From the NCBI RefSeq assembly GCF_000224085.1, contig NC_015945.1, forward strand, positions 3,402,501 through 3,466,500: a stretch of DNA of 64,000 nt, given 5' to 3'. Below, piece after piece: positions 15,185-24,805 of this stretch. Both the position numbers and the translations under genes were made by a program. Each line of letters opens with the position of its first letter. Position 1 is the stretch's first letter. This DNA comes from Allomuricauda ruestringensis DSM 13258 (GTDB taxonomy: Bacteria; Bacteroidota; Bacteroidia; Flavobacteriales; Flavobacteriaceae). The notes under the pieces were generated by a model. The model saw only the letters and a program-made list of their open reading frames with translations, was not told the DNA's origin and made no database searches.

Positions 15185-16219
15185 ATGAAATTTACAGCTA
15201 CCCAAATTGCCGGAATCTTAGAAGGGGAAGTTGAGGGAAATCCTCAAATCGCTGTCCATAAATTGTCCAAGATAGAAGACGGTGAAAAAGGGTCTTTGAC
15301 CTTTTTGGCCAACCCAAAATATACATCGTACATATATTCTACCAAGGCATCAATAACTATTGTAAACAAGGATTTTATTCCAGAGCAGGAAATTTCTACC
15401 ACACTTATTAAGGTAGATGATGCCTATAAATCCTTTTCCAAATTATTGGAATACTACAATCAAGTTAAAAACAACAAGATAGGGGTTGAAAACCCTTGTT
15501 ACATTTCCGAAAGTGCAAACTACGGCGAAGGTTTTTACTTAGGTGCTTTTGCCTATTTGGGAGATAATGTTAAAATCGGGGATAACGTCAAAATATACCC
15601 CAATGCTTATGTGGGCGACAATGTGGTTATTGGCGATAATGTTATCGTTTTTGCCGGGGCCAAGATCTATTCAGAAACCATTATAGGTAGCAATTGTGTT
15701 ATCCATGGTGGTGCGATCATTGGGGCAGATGGGTTTGGTTTTACACCAAATTCTAATGGAGAATACAGCAAAGTACCGCAGACTGGCAACGTAATAATTG
15801 AAGATAATGTGGATGTAGGCGCGGGAACTACCATAGACCGTGCTACTTTAGGTTCCACTATTTTGAGAAAAGGTGTGAAACTGGATAATCAAATCCAAAT
15901 AGCACATAATGTAGAAATTGGCGAAAATACCGCCATTGCGGCCCAAACAGGGGTTGCCGGTTCCACCAAAATAGGAAAAAACTGCTTGATTGGCGGTCAA
16001 GTGGGCATTGTGGGCCATATCATCATAGGTGATAGGGTACGCATTCAGGCCCAATCCGGAATCGGAAGAAACGTAAAAGATGATGAAGTCCTCCAAGGAT
16101 CACCAGCATTGAACTATGGAGACTTCAACAAATCATATGTACACTTTAAGAATTTGCCGAAATTGGCAAATCAAATCTCCAACATAGAAAAAAGAGTTGA
16201 AGGTGAGCAAACCAAGTAA
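15185..16219 (+). CDS. lpxD: UDP-3-O-(3-hydroxyacyl)glucosamine N-acyltransferase
   Basis: Third committed step of lipid A synthesis: adds a 3-hydroxyacyl chain from ACP to the 2-amino group of UDP-3-O-acyl-glucosamine. 344 residues, typical length. The N-terminal uridine-binding domain (about 1-100) is followed by a left-handed beta-helix of hexapeptide repeats (about 105-300; for example IGDNVKIYPNAYVGDNVVIG). The catalytic histidine lies in the IQIAHNVEIG turn (about 238-247), and the family block ADGFGFTPN is at about 180-188. It overlaps lpxC-fabZ by 23 bp, so the two are translationally coupled. Confidence 0.95.
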   Translation: MKFTATQIAGILEGEVEGNPQIAVHKLSKIEDGEKGSLTFLANPKYTSYIYSTKASITIVNKDFIPEQEISTTLIKVDDAYKSFSKLLEYYNQVKNNKIGVENPCYISESANYGEGFYLGAFAYLGDNVKIGDNVKIYPNAYVGDNVVIGDNVIVFAGAKIYSETIIGSNCVIHGGAIIGADGFGFTPNSNGEYSKVPQTGNVIIEDNVDVGAGTTIDRATLGSTILRKGVKLDNQIQIAHNVEIGENTAIAAQTGVAGSTKIGKNCLIGGQVGIVGHIIIGDRVRIQAQSGIGRNVKDDEVLQGSPALNYGDFNKSYVHFKNLPKLANQISNIEKRVEGEQTK

Positions 16220-17615
16220 CAAACAACGCACCATAGCCAAAAAAGTAACGCTACAAGGTGTAGGGCTACATACGGGCGAAAACGTAAGCATGAGTTTTCT
16301 TCCTGCCGATGAGAATCACGGCTATGCATTCAAGAGAATAGATTTGGAAGGGGAACCCATAATTGAAGCCGATGCGAATTATGTGGTAAATACCCAGCGT
16401 GGCACCAATCTGGAAAAGAATGGCGTTAAAATCCACACCTCGGAGCATGTGCTTGCAGCCCTGGTCGGTTTGGATATCGACAACGTCCTAATTGAATTGG
16501 ATGCCCCGGAGCCTCCCATCATGGACGGTTCTTCCAAGTTTTTTGTTGAGGCGTTGGAAGAAGCAGGTATAGTGGAGCAAGATGAGGAGCGTGAAGAATT
16601 TGTGGTAAAAGATGTTATTTCCTATAGAGATGAAGCCACAGGAAGCGAAATTACCGTAATTCCTGCGAATGAATACCAAGTAACTACAATGGTGGATTTT
16701 GGCACCAAGGTTTTGGGCACACAAAATGCCACTTTGGAAAAAATGTCCGATTTTAAAGAGCAAATAGCAGACTCACGTACCTTTAGTTTTCTTCATGAAC
16801 TGGAAATGTTACTGGAAAATGGCCTGATCAAGGGAGGTGACCTCAATAATGCCATTGTTTATGTGGATAAAGAGATATCGGAATCCACAATGAAGAAATT
16901 GGAGAAGGCCTTTAACAAAGAAAAACTATCCGTAAAGCCCAACGGTATTTTAGATAACCTTACCCTACACCATCCAAATGAAGCGGCACGGCACAAGTTG
17001 CTGGACGTGATTGGGGATTTGGCCTTGACAGGCACCCGGATCAAGGGTAAAGTAATCGCAAACAAACCTGGCCATTTTGTGAACACACAGTTTGCAAAAA
17101 AGTTGTCCAAAATCATTAAAATAGAAAAAAGGAACAAAGTTCCCAGCTATGATTTGAATCAAGAGCCTTTGCTTAACGTGAATCAAATTATGGAGAGATT
17201 GCCTCACCGACCACCGTTTTTGTTGGTTGATAAAATCTTGGAACTGTCCGACACCCATGTGGTCGGGGTTAAGAACGTGACGATGAACGAACCTTTTTTC
17301 GTAGGTCACTTTCCGGGAGCTCCTGTAATGCCAGGGGTTTTGCAAGTAGAGGCGATGGCTCAAACTGGTGGGATACTTGTTTTGAGCACCGTTCCAGACC
17401 CAGAGAACTACCTAACTTTCTTCATGAAAATTGATAAGGTAAAGTTCAAGCAACAAGTGGTGCCAGGCGACACTTTAATATTTAAATGCGATTTAATCTC
17501 TCCTATACGTAGAGGTATTTGTCACATGCAAGCCTATGCTTATGCCAATGGTAAATTGGTGTCCGAGGCAGAGTTAATGGCACAAATCGTAAAAACAAAA
17601 AATACAGATTCGTAA
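16197..17615 (+). CDS. lpxC/fabZ: bifunctional LpxC deacetylase / FabZ 3-hydroxyacyl-ACP dehydratase
   Basis: Fusion characteristic of Bacteroidota joining lipid A and fatty acid synthesis. The start is a TTG at 16197 (MKVSKPSN) or a GTG at 16203. Residues about 10-310 are LpxC: the zinc site is formed by a histidine in HTSEHVLAAL (the HxxEH motif) and by the HHPNEAARHKLLDVIGDLALTG segment, whose His and Asp complete the site. Residues about 325-465 are FabZ: LPHRPPFLLVDKI and GHFPGAPVMPGVLQVEAMAQ, with the catalytic His and Glu. It overlaps lpxD upstream and abuts lpxA with no gap. Confidence 0.96.
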   Translation: MKVSKPSNKQRTIAKKVTLQGVGLHTGENVSMSFLPADENHGYAFKRIDLEGEPIIEADANYVVNTQRGTNLEKNGVKIHTSEHVLAALVGLDIDNVLIELDAPEPPIMDGSSKFFVEALEEAGIVEQDEEREEFVVKDVISYRDEATGSEITVIPANEYQVTTMVDFGTKVLGTQNATLEKMSDFKEQIADSRTFSFLHELEMLLENGLIKGGDLNNAIVYVDKEISESTMKKLEKAFNKEKLSVKPNGILDNLTLHHPNEAARHKLLDVIGDLALTGTRIKGKVIANKPGHFVNTQFAKKLSKIIKIEKRNKVPSYDLNQEPLLNVNQIMERLPHRPPFLLVDKILELSDTHVVGVKNVTMNEPFFVGHFPGAPVMPGVLQVEAMAQTGGILVLSTVPDPENYLTFFMKIDKVKFKQQVVPGDTLIFKCDLISPIRRGICHMQAYAYANGKLVSEAELMAQIVKTKNTDS

Positions 17616-18401
17616 ATGAACCAACCATTAGCATATGTACACCCCGGGGCCAAAATTGCCAAAAATGTGGTAATTGAACCCTTTACCACCATACATAATA
17701 ATGTAACCATTGGGGAGGGAACGTGGATTGGTTCCAACGTAACCATAATGGAGGGTGCCAGAATCGGAAAAAATTGCAGCATTTTTCCAGGTGCCGTAAT
17801 CTCCGCAATGCCCCAAGATTTAAAATACCAAGGAGAGGATACCACCGTCGTAATTGGAGATAATACCACAATTAGGGAATGTGCCACCATAAACAAAGGG
17901 ACTTCCGACCGAATGAAAACGGTTATCGGAAATAATTGTTTGATCATGGCCTATTGCCACGTAGCACACGACTGTTTTGTTGGCGATGGTTGTATTTTTA
18001 GTAACAATTCAACTTTAGCGGGACACGTTACAATAGGTCAAAATGTAGTATTGGCGGGAATGGTTGCCGTACATCAGTTTGTTTCTATCGGAAACCATGC
18101 CTTTGTAACGGGTGGATCATTAGTTCGTAAAGATGTACCACCATACGTAAAAGCGGCCAGGGAACCTTTATCTTATGTGGGGATCAACTCCATTGGATTG
18201 CGCAGAAGAGGTTTTGAAGCCGATAAAATCCGTGAGATTCAAAATATTTACAGATTACTATATCAACAAAACTATAACAATTCCCAAGCTGCGTCCATTA
18301 TCGAAGCTGAGATGGAAGCAACCCCGGAAAGGGATGAAATCCTTCAATTCATCAGGGATTCGCAACGAGGAATTATGAAAGGTTATTTCAGTTCAAATTA
18401 A
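17616..18401 (+). CDS. lpxA: UDP-N-acetylglucosamine O-acyltransferase
   Basis: First enzyme of lipid A synthesis: transfers a 3-hydroxyacyl chain to the 3-OH of UDP-GlcNAc. 261 residues, standard length. Hexapeptide repeats build the beta-helix from about 5 to 185 (HPGAKIAKNVVIEPFTTIHNNVTIGEGTWIG). The catalytic histidine is in YCHVAHDCFVGDG (about 111-123), and the AGMVAVHQFVSIGNHAFVTGGS block (about 148-169) is conserved. The C-terminal helical part (about 190-261) contains the usual INSIGLRRRGFE. Its ATG comes directly after the lpxC-fabZ stop. Confidence 0.96.
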   Translation: MNQPLAYVHPGAKIAKNVVIEPFTTIHNNVTIGEGTWIGSNVTIMEGARIGKNCSIFPGAVISAMPQDLKYQGEDTTVVIGDNTTIRECATINKGTSDRMKTVIGNNCLIMAYCHVAHDCFVGDGCIFSNNSTLAGHVTIGQNVVLAGMVAVHQFVSIGNHAFVTGGSLVRKDVPPYVKAAREPLSYVGINSIGLRRRGFEADKIREIQNIYRLLYQQNYNNSQAASIIEAEMEATPERDEILQFIRDSQRGIMKGYFSSN

Positions 18402-18405
18402 GTTT

Positions 18406-18972
18406 ATGGCAAGTACTTCAGATATAAGAAAAGGATTGTGCATTAAGTACAACCACGACATTTACAAAATTATAGAGTTTCTTCACGTAAAACCAGGTAA
18501 GGGACCCGCTTTTGTCCGTACCAAACTAAAAAGTGTTACCTCGGGCAAAGTGGTGGACAATACATTTTCTGCAGGACACAAAATTGAAGATGTCCGTGTA
18601 GAAACACGTTCGTACCAATTTTTGTACAATGATGGTGAAACGTATCATTTTATGAATACAGATGATTACACCCAGATTGCTTTGCAAAAAGATGCCTTGG
18701 ATGCTTCCGATTTGCTAAAAGAAAGCGAAGTGGTGACCATTATCTTCAACGCAGAGGACAATAATCCGCTTTCCGTAGAAATGCCAACGAGTGTTGTATT
18801 GGAGGTAACCCATACCGAACCAGGTGTAAAAGGAAATACAGCTACAAATGCAACAAAACCGGCCACCGTGGAAACTGGAGCCACCATCAATGTGCCGCTT
18901 TTTATTAACGAAGGCGACAGAATAAAGATTGATACGGAGAAAGCAGCCTATTTGGAACGGGCCAAAGAATAG
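18406..18972 (+). CDS. efp: translation elongation factor P
   Basis: Relieves ribosome stalling at polyproline stretches. 188 residues with the three OB-like domains of EF-P. The loop at the tip of domain I reads VKPGKGPAF (about 28-36), so the residue usually modified is a lysine in PGKG, Lys32. Domain III carries the usual GDRIKIDTEKAAYLERAKE ending. It lies 4 bp after lpxA and 5 bp before the second lpxD-like gene, inside the lipid A cluster, a layout conserved in Bacteroidota. No EpmA- or EpmB-type modifier is seen here. Confidence 0.96.
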   Translation: MASTSDIRKGLCIKYNHDIYKIIEFLHVKPGKGPAFVRTKLKSVTSGKVVDNTFSAGHKIEDVRVETRSYQFLYNDGETYHFMNTDDYTQIALQKDALDASDLLKESEVVTIIFNAEDNNPLSVEMPTSVVLEVTHTEPGVKGNTATNATKPATVETGATINVPLFINEGDRIKIDTEKAAYLERAKE

Positions 18973-18977
18973 CTTGA

Positions 18978-19913
18978 ATGAAATTCCCTAAAACCTATAC
19001 CTTAAAGGAAATATCGGAGATCATTGATGCCGACTTTGTAGGAAATGAAGATTTCCCTGTTTTTGGTATGAATGAAATCCATGTGGTAGAGGAAGGCGAT
19101 ATCGTATTTGTGGACCATCCAAAATATTACGATAAAGCCTTACTGTCCAACGCTACCATCGTGCTCATCAACAAAGTGGTGGATTGTCCCGAGGGCAAGG
19201 CCTTACTTGTTTCTGATGACCCTTTCAGGGATTTCAACAAATTGACCCATCATTTTAAACCTTTTGAAAGTGCCAGTTCTTCCATTTCAGATTCAGCACA
19301 AATAGGAGAGGGAACCGTAATTCAACCCAATGTTTTTATAGGCAATCATGTAAAGATTGGTGAAAATTGCATCGTTCATTCCAATGTAAGCATTTATGAT
19401 GGATGCATCATTGGTGACAACGTAACTATTCATGCAGGTACTGTTTTAGGAGCCGATGCATTCTATTATAAGAACAGACCCGAAGGTTTTGATAAGCTAA
19501 TTTCTGGAGGAAACGTGGTAATTGAAAACAATGTGGACATTGGAGCTTCTTGTACCATAGACCGTGGAGTAACAGGTTCGACCACCATTAAGGAAGGTTC
19601 CAAGCTGGATAATCAAATCCAAGTAGGCCACGATACAGTTATCGGGAAGAAATGTTTGATTGCATCCCATGTGGGTATTGCAGGCTGTGTCATCATCGAA
19701 GATGAAGTTACCTTGTGGGGACAGGTTGGAGTCATAAGTGGCGTCACCATTGGCAAGAAAGCGGTGATATTGGCCCAATCCGGCATTTCAAAATCACTTA
19801 AAGGAGGTAAAACCTATTTTGGCTCCCCAGCAGAAGAAGCACGTGAAAAATTGAAACAAATCGCATCCATTAAAAGGATTCCAGAAATCTTGAAAAAACT
19901 GAAAAAGATTTAA
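18978..19913 (+). CDS. second LpxD-like hexapeptide acyltransferase
   Basis: 311 residues, a paralogue of lpxD at 15185. A shorter N-terminal uridine-binding-like domain (about 1-95) precedes the hexapeptide beta-helix (about 100-290). The histidine turn IQVGHDTVIG (about 217-226) corresponds to the catalytic turn of LpxD, and GADAFYYKNRPEG (about 160-172) replaces the ADGFGF motif, which suggests an altered acyl or nucleotide site. Many Bacteroidota carry this second gene after efp; its substrate is not established to my knowledge. It is followed by a 60-bp gap and sucD. Confidence 0.85.
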   Translation: MKFPKTYTLKEISEIIDADFVGNEDFPVFGMNEIHVVEEGDIVFVDHPKYYDKALLSNATIVLINKVVDCPEGKALLVSDDPFRDFNKLTHHFKPFESASSSISDSAQIGEGTVIQPNVFIGNHVKIGENCIVHSNVSIYDGCIIGDNVTIHAGTVLGADAFYYKNRPEGFDKLISGGNVVIENNVDIGASCTIDRGVTGSTTIKEGSKLDNQIQVGHDTVIGKKCLIASHVGIAGCVIIEDEVTLWGQVGVISGVTIGKKAVILAQSGISKSLKGGKTYFGSPAEEAREKLKQIASIKRIPEILKKLKKI

Positions 19914-19944
19914 GAAATCAATAGATAAAAACTTTAGTAAACCA

Positions 19945-19952
19945 TATTTTTG
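19945..19952 (+). promoter_or_regulatory. candidate -7 promoter element before sucD
   Basis: TATTTTTG fits TAnnTTTG and lies 21 bp before the sucD ATG at 19974, in the gap after the lpxD-like gene. No strong -33 box. Confidence 0.4.
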
Positions 19953-19973
19953 TATCTACATTAAGTAAAATAT

Positions 19974-20846
19974 ATGAGCGTCTTAGTAAACAAGGATTCA
20001 AACATAATTGTACAAGGATTTACCGGTAGTGAAGGAACATTTCATGCCGAACAAATGATTGAATACGGAACCAACGTGGTTGGTGGTGTGACCCCCGGTA
20101 AAGGTGGTCAGGAACATTTGGGAAAACCAGTTTTCAATACAGTGGAAGATGCTGTAAAAGAAGTTGGTGCCGACACCACGATTATTTTTGTTCCGCCCGC
20201 ATTTGCTGCGGATGCCATTATGGAAGCTGCCGATGCCGGAATCAAGGTAATCATTACCATTACCGAAGGTATTCCAGTAGCGGATATGGTAAAAGCCAAC
20301 GATTACATTAAGGATTTTGACTGCACTTTGATCGGTCCTAACTGTCCTGGTGTTATCACGCCTGGTGAAGCCAAAGTTGGTATTATGCCCGGATTTGTCT
20401 TCAAAAAAGGAAAAGTAGGTATCGTTTCCAAATCAGGAACACTTACTTACGAAGCGGCCGACCAAGTAGTTCGCCAAGGATTGGGAATTACAACAGCCAT
20501 CGGAATCGGTGGAGACCCCATCATCGGAACCACTACTAAACAAGCTGTTGAACTGTTGATCAATGACCCTGAAACCGAATGTGTTGTTATGATCGGTGAA
20601 ATTGGTGGTCAATTGGAAGCCGAAGCAGCAAGATGGTACAAAGAGAGCGGTAGTAAAAAGCCTATTGTTGGTTTTATTGCTGGTGAAACCGCTCCTGCAG
20701 GACGTACCATGGGGCATGCCGGTGCCATTGTAGGTGGTAGCGACGATACGGCCCAAGCCAAGAAGAAAATTATGCACGATTGTGGTATCCATGTAGTGGA
20801 TTCACCCGCGGAAATTGGTGTAAAAGTGAAGGAAGTGGTTGGGTAA
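19974..20846 (+). CDS. sucD: succinyl-CoA synthetase alpha subunit
   Basis: TCA-cycle enzyme: with the beta subunit (not in this window) it converts succinyl-CoA, ADP or GDP and phosphate to succinate, CoA and NTP. 290 residues, standard. The CoA-binding Rossmann domain starts [24 protein letters not shown] (here [20 protein letters not shown]), with the [18 protein letters not shown] block. The ligase domain has [13 protein letters not shown] and the active-site histidine that is transiently phosphorylated in [13 protein letters not shown] (about 241-253). It has its own candidate promoter and terminator, so it is likely monocistronic. Confidence 0.96.
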   Translation: MSVLVNKDSNIIVQGFTGSEGTFHAEQMIEYGTNVVGGVTPGKGGQEHLGKPVFNTVEDAVKEVGADTTIIFVPPAFAADAIMEAADAGIKVIITITEGIPVADMVKANDYIKDFDCTLIGPNCPGVITPGEAKVGIMPGFVFKKGKVGIVSKSGTLTYEAADQVVRQGLGITTAIGIGGDPIIGTTTKQAVELLINDPETECVVMIGEIGGQLEAEAARWYKESGSKKPIVGFIAGETAPAGRTMGHAGAIVGGSDDTAQAKKKIMHDCGIHVVDSPAEIGVKVKEVVG

Positions 20847-20866
20847 CCAACCGTTAAAACCATACT

Positions 20867-20896
20867 AAATCCCGTTTTATGCGGGATTTTTTTTCG
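20867..20896 (+). terminator. intrinsic terminator of sucD
   Basis: Stem AAATCCCG / CGGGATTT with a 7-nt loop, followed by a T-run (TTTTTTTT ending about 20894), 20 bp after the sucD stop. Confidence 0.88.
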
Positions 20897-20963
20897 ACTA
20901 AACGTAAAACAACAACTATATTTGACCCGTTTTGTATTTTGAACATACAAAATAGTTCTAGGT

Positions 20964-21077
20964 GTCAGTTCGAGTGATTTTGAGAAACGAAAAATCGTAT
21001 CGAGAACTTTTTAGATAAAAATTCTGTTTCTCGATACAAATTTCACTCCTGCTGTCGTGAAATCCACTCGAAATGAC
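20964..21077. repeat. palindromic intergenic repeat of the GTCATTTCGA type
   Basis: Outer arms GTCAGTTCGAGTG (20964-20976) and CACTCGAAATGAC (21065-21077) and inner arms GTATCGAGAA (20997-21006) and TTCTCGATAC (21028-21037). The nested palindrome is of the kind scattered between genes in Flavobacteriaceae; it lies between sucD and fabG. Confidence 0.75.
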
Positions 21078-21143
21078 AAATTTTAGCAAAATGAACAACA
21101 ACAACTATAATTTGGTTAATAACCATTCAAACACAATCATTGT

Positions 21144-21893
21144 ATGCAACTTTTGGAAGGGAAAAACGTAATCATAACAGGAGCCAGTAGGGGAATTGGT
21201 AAAGGAATTGCCGAAGTATTTGCAAAACATGGTGCAAATGTGGCTTTTACCTACAGTTCCAGTGAAGCTCCAGCCTTGGAACTGGAAAAAGAACTGACCC
21301 AAATGGGCGTAAAGGCCAAGGCCTATAAAAGTAATGCTGCCAGTTTTGAAGAATCTGAAGCCCTCGTGGCCAAAGTTTTGGAAGATTTTGATGGCAGAAT
21401 CGATGTGCTCATCAATAACGCTGGTATTACAAAAGACAATTTGTTGATGCGTATGGGCGAAGATGATTTTGATAAAGTCATCGAAATCAATCTAAAATCA
21501 GTATTCAATATGACCAAAGCTGTGCAACGTACGATGTTGAAGCAGCGTAAAGGTTCCATTATCAACATGAGTAGTGTGGTAGGTGTTAAAGGTAATGCTG
21601 GACAAACCAACTATGCCGCATCCAAAGCGGGTATGATTGGCTTCACCAAATCCGTAGCCTTGGAATTGGGATCTAGAAACATCCGTTGTAACGCCATCGC
21701 CCCAGGATTTATCGAAACTGAAATGACCGAGAAATTGGACGAAAAAGTAGTTCAAGGTTGGAGAGAAGGCATTCCATTAAAACGCGGAGGTAACCCTGAA
21801 GATGTGGCAAATGCCTGTGTGTTCTTGGCATCCGACTTATCGGGTTATATTACAGGACAGGTATTGAATGTTGATGGTGGTATGTTAACATAG
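21144..21893 (+). CDS. fabG: 3-oxoacyl-ACP reductase
   Basis: NADPH-dependent short-chain dehydrogenase of fatty acid elongation. 249 residues. The cofactor motif TGASRGIGKGIAE is at about 12-24, the NNAG motif near 90, the catalytic serine in INMSSVVG (about 138-145), and YAASKAG (about 155-161) supplies Tyr and Lys. The ending ITGQVLNVDGGMLT is the typical FabG end. Other SDR family members share these motifs, but the overall match with RNIRCNAIAPGFIETEMT is strongly FabG-like. Followed after 5 bp by the VWA-type membrane protein. Confidence 0.93.
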   Translation: MQLLEGKNVIITGASRGIGKGIAEVFAKHGANVAFTYSSSEAPALELEKELTQMGVKAKAYKSNAASFEESEALVAKVLEDFDGRIDVLINNAGITKDNLLMRMGEDDFDKVIEINLKSVFNMTKAVQRTMLKQRKGSIINMSSVVGVKGNAGQTNYAASKAGMIGFTKSVALELGSRNIRCNAIAPGFIETEMTEKLDEKVVQGWREGIPLKRGGNPEDVANACVFLASDLSGYITGQVLNVDGGMLT

Positions 21894-21898
21894 AATGA

Positions 21899-23932
21899 AT
21901 GGATTTACGCACGGTACTACTTATTGTTTTAGCAGTTGCTGCCGCGCTTGCCATAGTATTTTTTCAATACTTTTATAAGAACCCGAGAAAAGGTTCGCTT
22001 AAAATAATATTGGCCGCATTGAGGTTTGTTACCTTATTTTGTGGCCTTTTGCTTTTGATAAACCCAAAATTTGTCAACAAGGATTATTTTCTTGAAAAAG
22101 CAAACCTTATCCTGTTAGTGGACAATTCCACTTCCATGGAAGATGCTTCTACCACTTCGGAGATTTCCCAAGCCATTGCCCAAATTAAAGCTGATGATGA
22201 TTTAAATGAACGGTTTACCATCCATCAATACGGGTTTGGAAATACAATAGCAGTAACGGATTCCGTAAGTTTTAACCAAGGAAATACCGATGTTTCCAAT
22301 GCCCTTTCAACTTTAAATGATGTTTTTGTGAACGGAACCAATGCCCTTGTTATGTTTTCCGATGGAAATCAAACACTCGGCAGGGATTACGAATACATCA
22401 GCCTGAATAAAAATTCAACAATAAACCCCGTCGTGGTTGGAGACACCGCGCAGTATGAGGATATTTCCGTCGGTTTAATAAACGTAAACAAATACGCTTT
22501 TTTAAGAAATAGCTTCCCGATTGAGACCTCTGTTCGGTATCAAGGTTCTCGACCTGTTTCCAGTACGGTTACCATTTTCATAAATGGGAATAGGGTGCAT
22601 CAAGAACGGGTAAGCCTAAATAGCACCAAAAACAGTCAAACCTTAAATACGTTGGTCGAGGCACAAAGTGTGGGCATCAAAACCATCAAAATTGAGGTGG
22701 GTGCGTTGGAAAATGAACGGAACACCGCTAACAACAGCAAGGAAACCGCCATTGAGGTAATCGATGAAAAAACCAATGTTGCCATAGTTTCGGATATGCT
22801 ACATCCAGATATAGGCGCGTTAAAAAAATCCATCGAGTCCAATGAGCAACGTTCGGTTACCCTGGTAAAACCAAATGCAAGTCAGTCTGTTCTAGCGGAA
22901 TCCGATATTATAATTCTGTATCAGCCCAATCGGAATTATAGAAGTGTCTATGAATTTCTGGAAAATTCAGGGGCCAATTATTTTACAATAACAGGAAGCA
23001 AAACCGATTGGAATTTTTTGAACAGGATACAAGAAAGCTATACCATTACGGGAAGTACACAACCAGAAGAAATTTTGCCAGTTTTAAACAATGCCTTTGG
23101 CCTGTTTGGTTTAGGTGAATTTACGGTTGACGGATTTCCGCCCTTGAATGGAACTCTTGGGGATATTCAACTCAATAAGGATAACGAAACCGTTATGTTC
23201 CAGCAATTACAGGGGGTTAATTTGGATAAGCCTTTGTTCACCATTCTCACGGAATCCAATCAAAAGGAAGCCGTACTCTTTGGAGAGAATCTTTGGCGCT
23301 GGCGCGCACAGGTATATCGTAATGACCAAAGTTTTCAAAAGTTTGATGACTTTATGGGAAGTTTGATGGTGTATCTGGGTTCCAACAGACAGCGGAGCCG
23401 ATTGGAGTTGGATTACGAGCTAGTTTTTGACAACGCTAGTATGGCCAAAATTAGAGCTTCGTATTTTGATGAAAGCTACCAATTTGATGCCGATGCCAAT
23501 ATTTCCATCGCTATTAAGGGTAAGGACAATGATTTTTCCAGAGTGTCCCCTATACTTTTAAAAGGTTCTTTTTATGAGGTGGATTTGAGTGATTTGGAGG
23601 CTGGGGAATATAATTTCACCGTTACCGTGCAAGACGAAAACCTGAACCGTTCGGGAACATTTAGAATATTGGATTTTAATCCCGAAAAGCAATTGGTCTC
23701 TGCCAACTACAAAAAATTGGGGCGTTTAGCAGCTAATAATAAGGGGCAACTGTACTTTTTGGATAAACTCGAAGACTTACGATCCGACTTATCATCTTCC
23801 AATGAATTTCTTCCTGTCCAAAAAAGCAGGGATAATGTTGTATCTTTGATAGATTTCCGTATTTTATTGGGATTGATGGTTCTTTCCCTAGCTGCGGAAT
23901 GGTTCATCAGAAAATATAACGGATTAATATAA
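21899..23932 (+). CDS. VWA-type membrane protein (BatA/BatB-like architecture), large
   Basis: 677 residues. Two membrane helices at the N-terminus (about 5-24 and 37-58), a von Willebrand A-like domain, then a long extracytoplasmic beta-rich region (immunoglobulin-like and a second domain) and a C-terminal membrane helix (about 650-667). The MIDAS motif reads LLVDNSTSMEDAS near 78-90, close to the canonical DxSxS but with N between D and S. This plan is common in Bacteroidota as an unannotated surface or periplasmic protein, sometimes called a VWA domain-containing protein; the function is unknown. It lies directly after fabG and 12 bp before the SPFH gene. Confidence 0.7.
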   Translation: MDLRTVLLIVLAVAAALAIVFFQYFYKNPRKGSLKIILAALRFVTLFCGLLLLINPKFVNKDYFLEKANLILLVDNSTSMEDASTTSEISQAIAQIKADDDLNERFTIHQYGFGNTIAVTDSVSFNQGNTDVSNALSTLNDVFVNGTNALVMFSDGNQTLGRDYEYISLNKNSTINPVVVGDTAQYEDISVGLINVNKYAFLRNSFPIETSVRYQGSRPVSSTVTIFINGNRVHQERVSLNSTKNSQTLNTLVEAQSVGIKTIKIEVGALENERNTANNSKETAIEVIDEKTNVAIVSDMLHPDIGALKKSIESNEQRSVTLVKPNASQSVLAESDIIILYQPNRNYRSVYEFLENSGANYFTITGSKTDWNFLNRIQESYTITGSTQPEEILPVLNNAFGLFGLGEFTVDGFPPLNGTLGDIQLNKDNETVMFQQLQGVNLDKPLFTILTESNQKEAVLFGENLWRWRAQVYRNDQSFQKFDDFMGSLMVYLGSNRQRSRLELDYELVFDNASMAKIRASYFDESYQFDADANISIAIKGKDNDFSRVSPILLKGSFYEVDLSDLEAGEYNFTVTVQDENLNRSGTFRILDFNPEKQLVSANYKKLGRLAANNKGQLYFLDKLEDLRSDLSSSNEFLPVQKSRDNVVSLIDFRILLGLMVLSLAAEWFIRKYNGLI

Positions 23933-23944
23933 AACCATTTATAC

Positions 23945-24760
23945 ATGGATAAATTACCTAAAATTGCATTACCTGCTTTAGCAGGAATTATTTTTATTAT
24001 CATTTTCGCATCAAGGTCTACCATAACTATTGGTTCTGGTGAGGCCGGGGTGTTGTACAAATATTTCGGCGGAGGTGTTGTTACCGACGAACCGCCTTTG
24101 GGGGAAGGTTTTCACTTGGTGGCTCCATGGAACAAAGTCTTTATTTATGAAGTGCGTCAACAAGAAAAACTTGAAAAAATGAACGTACTTTCTTCCAACG
24201 GGTTGGATATAAAACTGGAAGCTTCTGTTTGGTTTCAGCCAAAATCTGAAGACCTTGGAAAACTGCATCAAGAAAAAGGGGAACAGTATATAGACCGTGT
24301 GCTATTGCCTGCAATTCGTTCGGCTGCCCGTAGCGTGGTTGGGCGATATACACCGGAACAATTGTACTCAAGTAAGCGAGATGCAATTCAACAGGAGATT
24401 TTTGAGGAAACGCAAAAAATTGTGGACGACCAATACGTTCAATTAAATGAAATACTGGTACGCGATGTTACATTACCTCCCACTATTAAAGATGCCATTG
24501 AACGTAAATTAAGGCAAGAACAAGAATCGTTGGAGTATGAGTTTAGATTGGTGACCGCCGAAAAAGAAGCTCAAAAAGTTCGTATTGAAGCACAAGGTAA
24601 GGCAGATGCCAACCAAATATTGAGTGCCTCTCTTACCGATAAGATATTGCAGGACAAAGGGATAGATGCCACATTAAAGCTCGCGGAATCACCCAATGCA
24701 AAAATAGTTGTAGTAGGGTCGGGGGATGACGGTTTACCATTAATTTTGGGAAATAACTAA
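23945..24760 (+). CDS. SPFH/band 7 family membrane protein (prohibitin-like)
   Basis: 271 residues with one N-terminal membrane helix (about 8-26, ALPALAGIIFIIIFASR) followed by the SPFH domain (about 35-200) and a coiled-coil C-terminal part (LEYEFRLVTAEKEAQKVRIEAQGKADANQIL, discontinuous by eye). These proteins form ring-shaped assemblies in the inner membrane, as prohibitin/HflKC-type scaffolds that often protect or recruit FtsH. The sequence VVGRYTPEQLYSSKRDAIQQEI matches prohibitins well. It ends 46 bp before the histidine leader peptide gene. Confidence 0.9.
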   Translation: MDKLPKIALPALAGIIFIIIFASRSTITIGSGEAGVLYKYFGGGVVTDEPPLGEGFHLVAPWNKVFIYEVRQQEKLEKMNVLSSNGLDIKLEASVWFQPKSEDLGKLHQEKGEQYIDRVLLPAIRSAARSVVGRYTPEQLYSSKRDAIQQEIFEETQKIVDDQYVQLNEILVRDVTLPPTIKDAIERKLRQEQESLEYEFRLVTAEKEAQKVRIEAQGKADANQILSASLTDKILQDKGIDATLKLAESPNAKIVVVGSGDDGLPLILGNN

Positions 24761-24771
24761 ATTCCTCTTTT

Positions 24772-24798
24772 TTGATATAAAAATATATTCTATTTTTG
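24772..24798 (+). promoter_or_regulatory. candidate promoter of the histidine leader
   Basis: TTG at 24772-24774 and TATTTTTG at 24791-24798 match the Bacteroidota -33/-7 boxes with a 16-bp gap, slightly shorter than usual. The -7 box ends 7 bp before the leader-peptide ATG, so the transcript would begin at or next to that codon. Confidence 0.5.
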
Positions 24799-24805
24799 GA
24801 GCGTA

